Source: Coriobacteriia bacterium (GTDB taxonomy: Bacteria > Actinomycetota > Coriobacteriia > Coriobacteriales > Atopobiaceae). Taken from it: a stretch of 14,354 bases of DNA. A model generated the notes under the pieces. The model had not been told where the DNA came from. It saw nothing but the letters and a program-made list of their open reading frames with translations, and did no database searches. Within the stretch, counting starts at the first letter, position 1. Each line of letters opens with the position of its first letter. The stretch is taken from NCBI GenBank assembly GCA_003150175.1, contig QAKZ01000056.1:1-14354 (forward strand). Direction: 5' to 3'. Made by a program: the position numbers and the translations under genes. Shown in pieces: positions 1 to 8,884 of the stretch.

Positions 1-2078
<2,078 letters not shown>

Positions 2079-2109
2079 ATGACGAAAAGGGACAGTCCCT
2101 TTTCGTCAT
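2079..2109. repeat. Perfect 14-bp palindrome directly after the pnp stop
   Basis: Bases 2079-2092 (ATGACGAAAAGGGA) are exactly complementary to 2096-2109 (TCCCTTTTCGTCAT), with a 3-base loop CAG. It begins at the first base after the pnp stop codon and lies three bases before a separate, canonical terminator. The AT-rich flanks of the stem make it unlike the GC-rich hairpins elsewhere in the window. It could be a dispersed REP-like palindrome, a 3'-end RNA-stabilising hairpin or a bidirectional terminator. The sequence alone does not decide, and no second copy occurs in the window. Confidence 0.8.
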
Positions 2110-2111
2110 CC

Positions 2112-2143
2112 AGGCCCCGCAGCTTCGGTTGCGGGGCCTTTTT
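2112..2143 (+). terminator. Intrinsic terminator of pnp
   Basis: AGGCCCCGCA (2112-2121) pairs perfectly with TGCGGGGCCT (2130-2139). Inside, a G-T wobble and a C-G pair close a UUCG tetraloop (2124-2127), a very stable loop. A run of five T (2139-2143) follows at once. This is a textbook Rho-independent terminator for the pnp transcript. Confidence 0.93.
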
Positions 2144-2288
2144 GTATGGAGGTGGGGCCGATGGGGCGTTTCTTGGTTACAATGAATCGGTCTGCGCTTT
2201 CGGCGCACGGTTTGGATTGTTCGGTTGGCGGTAATGCCAGCCGTCGAATATGTATCTGATGGCTCCATCGAGAGGATTTGTACCACCA
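2144..2288 (+). promoter_or_regulatory. Gap before rnj, probable promoter region
   Basis: After the pnp terminator, 145 bases lead to the chosen rnj start and should hold the promoter of rnj-ftsK-rodZ. The best -10-like hexamer is TACAAT at 2178-2183, but no acceptable -35 sits 16-18 bases upstream of it. A second, weak pair is TTGGCG (2225-2230) with TATGTA (2249-2254), spacer 18. A small 5-bp hairpin (TGCGC...GCGCA) lies around 2193-2207. I cannot fix the promoter by eye. Confidence 0.35.
2271..2276 (+). promoter_or_regulatory. Candidate rnj ribosome binding site
   Basis: AGAGGA at 2271-2276 precedes the ATG at 2289 by 12 bases. That is a little far, but it is the only purine-rich stretch nearby. 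It lies downstream of the in-frame ATGs at 2250 and 2259, which argues against those starts. Confidence 0.45.
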
Positions 2289-3953
2289 ATGCCAAAGAAA
2301 GATCTCGCCCTGAAGGTCATTCCGCTGGGTGGCCTTGACGGTATCGGCAAGAACATGACCGCCTTCGAGTACGGGGACGACATGGTCCTCGTCGACGCCG
2401 GCCTGATGTTCCCCGACGACAACATGCCCGGCATCGACCTGATCCTGCCGGACTACACCTACGTGCTCGAGAACGAGCACAAGCTCCGCGGCATCGTCAT
2501 TACCCACGGCCACGAGGACCACACGGGCGCCCTGCCGTACCTGCTCATGGACCTGACCCGCAAGGTCCCCATCTACTCGAGCAAGCTCACCTTGGGCATG
2601 ATCGAGGGCAAGCTCGCCGAGCACAAGATCAAGAGCCCGAAGTTCCGCGAGGTCCAGGACGACTCCAACGTCAACCTCGGCGCCATTAACCTCACCTTCT
2701 TCGCCATGACGCACTCGATCCCGGGCGCGCTGGGCGTCTTCATGCAGACCCCCGCGGGCACGGTGCTCCACACCGGCGACTTCAAGCTCGACAACACGCC
2801 GATCGACGGCCGCAGGCCCAACTACCAGGCCATCAATAAGTTCGGCGGCAACGGCATCGACCTTCTGTTATCCGACTCGACCAACGCGACCCGCCCGGGC
2901 TACACGCCCTCCGAGGCCGCGGTCGGCCCGAACCTGCGCCACATCATCAAGAACGCCCCGGGCCGCGTGTTCGTGGCGAGCTTCTCGTCCCACATCCACC
3001 GCCTGCAGCAGGTCTGCGACGCCGCGACCGCCGTCGGCCGCAAGGTCGTCGTCACCGGCCGCTCGATGGTCACGAACACCAAGGTCGCGCGCGAGCTCGG
3101 TTACCTCAAAATCGCCGAGGACGACATCATCGACGCCTTCGACATCGACAAGCTCGACAACGACAAGATCGTCGTGCTCTGCACCGGCTCCCAGGGCGAG
3201 CCTCTGAGCGCCCTCGCGCGCATGGCCAACGGCGAGCACAAGTCGCTCTCCATCAACGCGAGCGACACCGTGATCATCTCGGCCACGCCCGTCCCCGGCA
3301 ACGAGAAGAGCGTCCAGGCCATCATCAACTCGCTCTCCAAGATCGGCTGCGACATCTACGACAAGAGCAAGACCCTCGTCCACGTCTCCGGCCACGGCTC
3401 GCAGGAGGAGCTCAAGCTCATGCTCTCCATGGCCAAGCCGCGCTACTTCATGCCCGTCCACGGCGAGGCCCAGCACCTGCGCGCCCACGCGCAGCTCGCC
3501 CTCGACCTCGGCATGAGCGAGAAGAACATCTTCATCCTCGACAACGGCGACTCGCTCGAGATGGTCAACCACAAGGTCCGCCGCGGCCGCGCCGTCGAGT
3601 CCGGCGTCGTCTACGTCGACGGCGGCACCGTGACCGAGGCCGACCCCGTCGTGCTCCGCGACCGCCAGAAGCTCGCCCAGGACGGCGTGGTCACCTGCAC
3701 CATCGCCCTCACCGGAAAGAAGGGCACCGTCAAGGCCGTCGAGATCAACGCCCGCGGCGTCTCGTTCGCGTCCGACCCCGACGTCGTCGAGGAGGCCCAG
3801 AGGATCGTCCGCCAGCAGGTCGAAAAGCTGACGAACTCCGACGGCGTGAACATCGACGCCGTCCGCCGCAACGTCCGCAACCAGATCTCCAACCTCCTGT
3901 GGTCGCGCACCCACACGCGCCCGATGGTCATCCCGGTCGTGCTGGAGGTCTAG
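2289..3953 (+). CDS. rnj: Ribonuclease J (metallo-beta-lactamase/beta-CASP)
   Basis: RNase J is a zinc-dependent exo- and endoribonuclease (5' to 3' exonuclease) central to mRNA decay and rRNA maturation in bacteria that lack an RNase E-driven pathway. From ATG 2289 the protein has 554 residues, essentially the length of B. subtilis RNase J1 (555). In-frame ATGs at 2250 and 2259 would add 13 or 10 residues unlike the family N-terminus and lack a ribosome binding site. The metal motif HGHEDH is at residues 73-78. The later beta-CASP motifs SFSSHIHR and HVSGHGSQ, and PVHGE with His391, are present. The C-terminal domain ends in IPVVLEV. The TAG stop is three bases before ftsK, whose Shine-Dalgarno sequence lies inside this gene, so the two are probably cotranscribed. 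One copy is seen here; a second paralogue elsewhere cannot be excluded. Confidence 0.96.
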   Translation: MPKKDLALKVIPLGGLDGIGKNMTAFEYGDDMVLVDAGLMFPDDNMPGIDLILPDYTYVLENEHKLRGIVITHGHEDHTGALPYLLMDLTRKVPIYSSKLTLGMIEGKLAEHKIKSPKFREVQDDSNVNLGAINLTFFAMTHSIPGALGVFMQTPAGTVLHTGDFKLDNTPIDGRRPNYQAINKFGGNGIDLLLSDSTNATRPGYTPSEAAVGPNLRHIIKNAPGRVFVASFSSHIHRLQQVCDAATAVGRKVVVTGRSMVTNTKVARELGYLKIAEDDIIDAFDIDKLDNDKIVVLCTGSQGEPLSALARMANGEHKSLSINASDTVIISATPVPGNEKSVQAIINSLSKIGCDIYDKSKTLVHVSGHGSQEELKLMLSMAKPRYFMPVHGEAQHLRAHAQLALDLGMSEKNIFILDNGDSLEMVNHKVRRGRAVESGVVYVDGGTVTEADPVVLRDRQKLAQDGVVTCTIALTGKKGTVKAVEINARGVSFASDPDVVEEAQRIVRQQVEKLTNSDGVNIDAVRRNVRNQISNLLWSRTHTRPMVIPVVLEV

Positions 3954-3956
3954 CGC

Positions 3957-6581
3957 ATGCCCGCTAACCGCAGCAAAAACGCAGCAAAGAAGGGCTCGAA
4001 GGGGCGCGGCAAGGCTGCCGCGCCCCGCGACCTCATGCTCACCGACGCGCAGCGCGACATCGCGGGCGTCGTGGTGGCGGTCATCGCCGTCGCCATGTTC
4101 GTCTCGGTGGTCTCGCCCTCGAGCGCCGTGGTGACGAGCGCCGTGGGCCATGCGCTCATGCTCTCGTTCGGCACCGGCGCGGTGCTCGTGCCCATCGCGC
4201 TTTTCCTCTTTGCCACGACCTTCTTCATGGGGGAGGACGGGCCGTTCTCCGGCCATGTGGCGGGGGGCCTCGCGCTCATCGTGTTCTCCGTTCTCGCCAT
4301 GCTCTCGCTCAACCAGCCGGGCGTGGGCGACGCCCCCGAGCTCGCGCTCGAGGCCGAGCACGTCGTCGAGGCCGGCGGCTACGTTGGCGGGTTTGTCGCG
4401 TTCTGGCTCGTCAAGCTCGTGGGCGTCATCGTAGGCAACGTCGTGCTCGTGGGCGTCATCGCCGCGGGCGTCGTCGTGTGCGGGTTCTCGATCTCCGGCG
4501 CGGTGTCCCGCATCGGCGCGGGCGTCGAGGACCTTCGCGAGGACGTCGCCGCCAGGCGCGAGGAGCGCCTGGCCGAACGCGCGGAGACCCGCTCGCTCAC
4601 GAGGACCCAGGCGCCCGAGCGCGCACCGAAGGCCGCCCCCGCGGCGCGCCAGCAGTCCCTCTTCGACGAGACGGGGGAGGGCGACGCGCGCTTCCTCGGC
4701 GACCGAAAGACGAGCGTCCTCAAGCGCGGCCGCGGACAGCAGGCGTCCCAGGGTGCCCAGGCGGCCGAAGCCGAGCCCGCGCCCGCCAAGTCCTCAAAGA
4801 CCTCTGCGTCGACCTCGATGGCCGACGACTTCATGGCCATGGACGACCTCACGGACGTCGAGGACGCCGCCACGGCGCTCCTCTCGCCAAAGAAGAACCG
4901 CCTCTCCAAGCTGAAGGCCGAGGCCGCCTCGCGCAAGCAGAAGGCCCAGAAGCACTCCACCTCCGACGACGCGGCCCCCGAGCCCGCCACGGTCAAGCTC
5001 GACAAACAGGCACAGGTGCCCGACTTCCTCGCGAACGCCGCAAAGCCTGCGGCAGAGGCGGCCAAGGTCCCCGCGCCCCCGACCGAGATCAAGCGCCCCG
5101 GCGATGGCGACGAGTCCTATGAGCTGCCGCCCCTCACCATCCTCAAGGAGAACACGGGCTTCTCGGGCAGCTATGCGAACGACTCCGAGCTCTCCGGCAC
5201 CGCCCAGAAGCTCCAAGGCACCCTGGAGGAGTTCGGCCTCACCTCGCGCGTCGAGGGCTGGATCGCCGGCCCTTCCGTCACCACCTTCAAGATCTCGATG
5301 GGCGAGGGCGAGCGCGTGAACAAGATCGTCAACCTCGAGGACGACATCGCGCTCTCGCTCGCGGCTAAGTCGGTGCGAATCTTCGCGCCGATCCCCGGCA
5401 CCTCGCTCGTCGGCATCGAGATCCCGAACGAGAAGCCCCAGCCGGTCTACCTTTCTGACGTGCTGCCCTACGCCAAGGGCGGCCCGCTGGAGTGCGCCTT
5501 CGGCCGCGACTCCGAGGGCCGGCCTATCGTGGTCGATCTCTCGGGCCTGCCGCACCTGCTCGTCGCCGGCACCACCGGCTCGGGCAAGTCCGTGCTCCTC
5601 AACGCCATCGTCATGAGCATGCTCATGCGCGCTACGCCCGAGCAGGTCCGCCTGATCATGATCGACCCCAAGCGCGTCGAGTTCACCGGCTACGCGGGCC
5701 TGCCGCACCTCTACGTCCCCGTGGTCACCGAGCCCCGCCAGGCGGCGAGCGCCCTTCAGTGGGGCGTGACCGAGATGGAGCGTCGCCTCAAGGTCTTCGA
5801 GCACTACAAGGTGCGCGACATCAAGACCTTCAACGGCAACGTCGACGGCGATAAATATGCCGACATGGAGAACCCTCCGAAGCACATGCCGTACTTCGTC
5901 ATCGTCATCGACGAGCTCGCCGACCTGATGATGGTAGCCGGCAAGGACGTCGAGAGCTCCATCGTGCGCATCGCCCAGCTCGGCCGCGCCGCGGGCATCC
6001 ACCTGATCGTCGCGACCCAGCGCCCCTCGGCCGACGTCGTCACGGGCCTCATCCGCGCCAACATCGACAATCGCGTCGCGCTCTCGGTCGACAACTCGCT
6101 CAACTCGCGCATCATCCTCGACCAGAAGGGCGCTGAGCAGCTCCTCGGCAAGGGCGACATGCTCGTCAAGCTCCGAGGAAAGAAGCCCATCCGCGCCCAG
6201 GGCTGCTGGGTCTCGGACTCCGAGATCGAGCAGACCGTCAAGTACATCAAGGAGCAGGTCACGGCCGACTACCACGAGGACATCCTCACCGCGGTCGTGC
6301 CCAACGCGCCCGGCTCGCCCGCCGGCCCCGACGCCCCGAAGGACGACGACCCGCTGATCTGGGAGGCCGCGCGCATTGTCGTGGATTCTCAGCTCGGTTC
6401 GACCTCGAGCCTCCAGCGCGCGCTCTCGGTTGGGTATGCTAGGGCAGGCAGGATCATGGACATGCTCGAGGCCAAGGGAGTCGTCGGCCCCGCGAACGGC
6501 TCGAAGCCTCGCGAGGTGCTCCTGGACAAAGAAGGCCTTGAGGACCTGAAGATGGCAGACACGGTGTACAAGGAGGTTTAG
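3957..6581 (+). CDS. ftsK: FtsK/SpoIIIE DNA translocase
   Basis: This hexameric ATP-driven DNA pump moves chromosome arms through the division septum and activates dimer resolution at dif. The protein has 874 residues. It starts with a basic tail, followed by about four membrane segments (near residues 35-52, 69-91, 102-118 and 154-177). A charged, Ala-rich linker runs to about residue 400. The motor follows, with Walker A GTTGSGKS at 538-545, Walker B ending in Asp652-Glu653 and the FtsK signature ATQRPSADVVTG. The C-terminal winged-helix gamma domain (about 798-865), which reads KOPS-type polar DNA motifs, is complete. Start ATG 3957 is preceded by GGAGG at 3944-3948 inside rnj. Only three bases separate it from the rnj stop and six from the next gene. 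Whether it acts as FtsK or SpoIIIE cannot be told from sequence alone. Confidence 0.96.
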   Translation: MPANRSKNAAKKGSKGRGKAAAPRDLMLTDAQRDIAGVVVAVIAVAMFVSVVSPSSAVVTSAVGHALMLSFGTGAVLVPIALFLFATTFFMGEDGPFSGHVAGGLALIVFSVLAMLSLNQPGVGDAPELALEAEHVVEAGGYVGGFVAFWLVKLVGVIVGNVVLVGVIAAGVVVCGFSISGAVSRIGAGVEDLREDVAARREERLAERAETRSLTRTQAPERAPKAAPAARQQSLFDETGEGDARFLGDRKTSVLKRGRGQQASQGAQAAEAEPAPAKSSKTSASTSMADDFMAMDDLTDVEDAATALLSPKKNRLSKLKAEAASRKQKAQKHSTSDDAAPEPATVKLDKQAQVPDFLANAAKPAAEAAKVPAPPTEIKRPGDGDESYELPPLTILKENTGFSGSYANDSELSGTAQKLQGTLEEFGLTSRVEGWIAGPSVTTFKISMGEGERVNKIVNLEDDIALSLAAKSVRIFAPIPGTSLVGIEIPNEKPQPVYLSDVLPYAKGGPLECAFGRDSEGRPIVVDLSGLPHLLVAGTTGSGKSVLLNAIVMSMLMRATPEQVRLIMIDPKRVEFTGYAGLPHLYVPVVTEPRQAASALQWGVTEMERRLKVFEHYKVRDIKTFNGNVDGDKYADMENPPKHMPYFVIVIDELADLMMVAGKDVESSIVRIAQLGRAAGIHLIVATQRPSADVVTGLIRANIDNRVALSVDNSLNSRIILDQKGAEQLLGKGDMLVKLRGKKPIRAQGCWVSDSEIEQTVKYIKEQVTADYHEDILTAVVPNAPGSPAGPDAPKDDDPLIWEAARIVVDSQLGSTSSLQRALSVGYARAGRIMDMLEAKGVVGPANGSKPREVLLDKEGLEDLKMADTVYKEV

Positions 6582-6587
6582 CAGACG

Positions 6588-8294
6588 ATGATCCGTCGTC
6601 CTCGCTTCAGCGAGATGCTCGGCTCAAGGAGGCGCCAGCTGGGCCTCAGCATCCAGCAGGCGTCAAGTATCCTCCGCCTTCGGGAGGATGTCCTCGTCGC
6701 TTTCGAGGAGGGCGACTTCGAGCGCATGCCCCAGAGCGGCTACGCCCAGGGCATGCTCTCGTCGTACGCGCGCTACCTCGGTCTCAACCCCAGGCAGATC
6801 ACCGACCTTTTCCAGGAAGAGCTCTACGAGTACGTCAACGGCTCTACTTCCCATGAGCTCAGGCGCCACACGCGCGACGTGCAGGCGGGCCGCGGCGTCC
6901 GCGGCTACGACGTCGTCAACGAGGCGGGCTCCAGGCCTAAGGCCTACGTCGAGTACCACGCGCTGCTGCCGGCCTCCGGCGGCCCCGCGGGCGACCTCGG
7001 CGCGTTCGCCACGACGACCTCGGCCACCCCGCGCCGCTCCATGCCGCTGGCGGGCTCCGGCCCCTCGGCCGCTGAGGCGTACAACTCCCAGAGCTTTGAG
7101 CAGGACACTGCCGGCGCCAGGCGCCGTAGGCCCTACAACGGAAACACCGCCAGGTACCCGGGCGAAGCCTCGGGGAGCAACCGCGCTGAGCGCCAGCGCA
7201 GGCGCAACTCCCAGCGCAGGCGCTACGAGCAGCAGTCCGACCCCTCCCGTAGGCTTCTCTCGAGCGACATGCGGGGCCCCGGCATCAACGACTCCGGCTA
7301 CTCGGGGGAGCGCTACCTGCGCGACGAGGTGAGCACGAGGACGGTCCGCCCCCGCGAGTACACCGATGACATGCGCTACGACGAGGGCGCGCGCCCCTAC
7401 GAGCGCGCCTCCACCATCCGCGGCCGCAGGTCCTCGATGAACATCGCGGATACCGGCAGGCCCAACGTCCGCCGCCGCACCGGCTCCGACTATGCCCCGG
7501 CCCAGCGCGGCGGCGCGGGTGGCGGCCGCCAGGGCGGCAGGGGAGGGCGCTCGCCTCGCCCCTCCGCGGTCTCGCAGAACAAGATATTCATCGGGATCTT
7601 GATCCTCGCCGTCGTCCTCACGGCGATCATCGTGTTCTCCGTGAGCTCGTGCGTCGGCGGAAAGAACACCACGACCCCCGGCGCCATGACATCCGATTCC
7701 GGCAGCTCGGCCGCCACCGGCCAGTCGCAGGGCACCTCTTCTGCGCAGACGACGGCCCAGCAGACCTCGGCCGGCAAGGACTCGCAGTCCGCGAAGACCG
7801 GCGACGATGCCTCGGGCGCCGATGCCTCGAAGACCAAGGACGGCGAGACCTACGTCCCCACCGTCGTGAAGGTCTCGGTCTCCGCCGGGTCCTACACCTG
7901 GCTCGAGGTCACGAGCGACGGTAAGAGCGACGTCGCCGACTCCGTCACAGGCCCCTGGGAGAAGGAGTACACGGTGACCGACACCATCACCGTGCAGGCC
8001 GGCAACCCCTCGGCCGTCACGGTGACCAAGAACGGCGCATCGGTGCCCTTCAACTCGAAGGCCTCCGGTCTCGGGTCCCTCTCCATCAAGGGGACGAAGC
8101 CCCCGGAGAAGACCTCCGATTCCGAGGCCTCGAAGACGGAAGCTTCCGGCACCGATTCCACCGACGAGTCCGGCTCGGACTCCGGATCGGGCAGCTCCAA
8201 GTCCGGTGCCAAGAGCTCATCCGGCAGCTCGTCCGCCTCCTCGAAGGGCACCTCCGCCCAGAGCTCGGACGGCGAGGAAGCGGCCGTCGAATAG
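6588..8294 (+). CDS. rodZ: RodZ-like membrane protein with N-terminal HTH
   Basis: RodZ is a bitopic membrane protein that links the MreB cytoskeleton to wall synthesis in rod-shaped bacteria. This 568-residue protein has the same layout. The N-terminal helix-turn-helix of the RodZ type spans about residues 7-75, with the typical stretch EEGDFERMPQSGYAQGMLSS. A single membrane helix lies at 333-353, followed by Cys355. A DUF4115-like beta domain spans about 423-502 (SYTWLEVTSDGK, QAGNPSAVTV). Two parts are unusual: an Arg/Ser/Gly-rich cytoplasmic linker of about 240 residues and an outer tail of about 65 residues of Ser, Lys, Asp and Glu. The start is supported by AGGAGG at 6571-6576, which overlaps the end of ftsK. 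The position after ftsK and near pgsA matches B. subtilis rodZ (ymfM). Whether this organism has MreB is not visible here. Confidence 0.82.
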   Translation: MIRRPRFSEMLGSRRRQLGLSIQQASSILRLREDVLVAFEEGDFERMPQSGYAQGMLSSYARYLGLNPRQITDLFQEELYEYVNGSTSHELRRHTRDVQAGRGVRGYDVVNEAGSRPKAYVEYHALLPASGGPAGDLGAFATTTSATPRRSMPLAGSGPSAAEAYNSQSFEQDTAGARRRRPYNGNTARYPGEASGSNRAERQRRRNSQRRRYEQQSDPSRRLLSSDMRGPGINDSGYSGERYLRDEVSTRTVRPREYTDDMRYDEGARPYERASTIRGRRSSMNIADTGRPNVRRRTGSDYAPAQRGGAGGGRQGGRGGRSPRPSAVSQNKIFIGILILAVVLTAIIVFSVSSCVGGKNTTTPGAMTSDSGSSAATGQSQGTSSAQTTAQQTSAGKDSQSAKTGDDASGADASKTKDGETYVPTVVKVSVSAGSYTWLEVTSDGKSDVADSVTGPWEKEYTVTDTITVQAGNPSAVTVTKNGASVPFNSKASGLGSLSIKGTKPPEKTSDSEASKTEASGTDSTDESGSDSGSGSSKSGAKSSSGSSSASSKGTSAQSSDGEEAAVE

Positions 8295-8301
8295 CCCCGA
8301 A

Positions 8302-8342
8302 CGCGGCGCCGGAAGCTTAACCGGCGCCGCGATGGTTTCTTT
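8302..8342 (+). terminator. Terminator after rodZ
   Basis: CGCGGCGCCGG (8302-8312) is a perfect complement of CCGGCGCCGCG (8321-8331), an 11-bp GC-only stem with the 8-base loop AAGCTTAA. Four bases later comes the T-rich run TTTCTTT (8336-8342). The offset T-run makes it somewhat weaker than an ideal terminator. It begins eight bases after the rodZ stop and ends 34 bases before the yajQ start. Confidence 0.75.
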
Positions 8343-8360
8343 GTAACCCGCACCCAAGCA

Positions 8361-8366
8361 AAGGAG
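8361..8366 (+). promoter_or_regulatory. yajQ ribosome binding site
   Basis: AAGGAG at 8361-8366 sits 10 bases before ATG 8377 and fixes that start. The nearer ATG at 8367 is in another frame and too close to the site. Confidence 0.8.
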
Positions 8367-8376
8367 ATGGACCCAC

Positions 8377-8874
8377 ATGGCCAAGGAATGCAGCTTCGAT
8401 GTCGTCTCGACCGTCGACATGCAGGAGGTCGACAACGCCTACCAGCAGGCGGCGCGCGAGCTATCACAGCGATACGACCTCAAGGGCACGGGCGCCGCGC
8501 TCGATCTCTCGAAGAAGGATGGCGTCTTCAAGCTCGAGGCCCCTTCCGAGTTCCTCGCCTCCCAGGTCCGCGACGTCCTCGGCGGCAAGCTGACCAAGCG
8601 CGGGATCGATCTTTCCGCCGTTCGCTGGGACAAGGTCGAGGCCGCGTCCGGCATGAGCGTCCGCCAGTCCGGGCGCATCATCCAGGGCATCGACCAGGAC
8701 ACCGCAAAGAAGATCGCGAAGGACATCCGTGACCTCAAGCTCAAGTGCAAGCCGACCGTCGAGGGCGATAAGCTCCGCATCTCGTCCGCGTCGCGCGACG
8801 TCCTGCAGCAGGTCATCGCCGCGCTCAAGCAGAACGACTACGGCCAGCCCCTCCAGTTCGTCAACTATCGTTAG
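8377..8874 (+). CDS. yajQ: YajQ family nucleotide-binding protein
   Basis: YajQ (DUF520/UPF0234) proteins are small cytoplasmic proteins with two ferredoxin-like RNA-binding-type folds. Members bind nucleotides or nucleic acid, and some proteobacterial ones bind cyclic di-GMP and affect transcription. The 165-residue length is typical of the family. The N-terminal SFDVVSTVDMQEVDNA, the central RYDLKG, the IDQDTAKKIAKDI helix and the closing QFVNYR (usually QFVNF/YR) are all diagnostic. The gene follows the rodZ terminator, and rimO starts ten bases after its stop, so yajQ and rimO probably share a transcript. Its function in Coriobacteriia is unknown, and cyclic di-GMP binding should not be assumed. 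Confidence 0.94.
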   Translation: MAKECSFDVVSTVDMQEVDNAYQQAARELSQRYDLKGTGAALDLSKKDGVFKLEAPSEFLASQVRDVLGGKLTKRGIDLSAVRWDKVEAASGMSVRQSGRIIQGIDQDTAKKIAKDIRDLKLKCKPTVEGDKLRISSASRDVLQQVIAALKQNDYGQPLQFVNYR

Positions 8875-8884
8875 GATTCACCCC

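Noticed and set aside
2250..2288. Upstream in-frame ATGs (2250, 2259) as the rnj start
   Set aside because: The added residues do not fit the family N-terminus, no ribosome binding site precedes them, and the start at 2289 gives the expected length.
2868..4361. Open frame of 497 codons on the minus strand, opposite rnj and ftsK
   Set aside because: The predicted protein is a Gly/Asp/Val/Arg/His-rich composition artefact of GC-rich third positions. It lies opposite two clear genes and spans their junction.
4794..6275. Open frame of 493 codons on the minus strand, opposite ftsK
   Set aside because: Shadow of the ftsK coding frame. The composition is biased to Asp, Val, Leu and Arg and there are no recognisable domains.
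8729..8884. Upstream extension of the rimO frame into yajQ
   Set aside because: The extension is Ser/Arg-rich shadow sequence within yajQ. The rimO family N-terminus begins right after ATG 8885.
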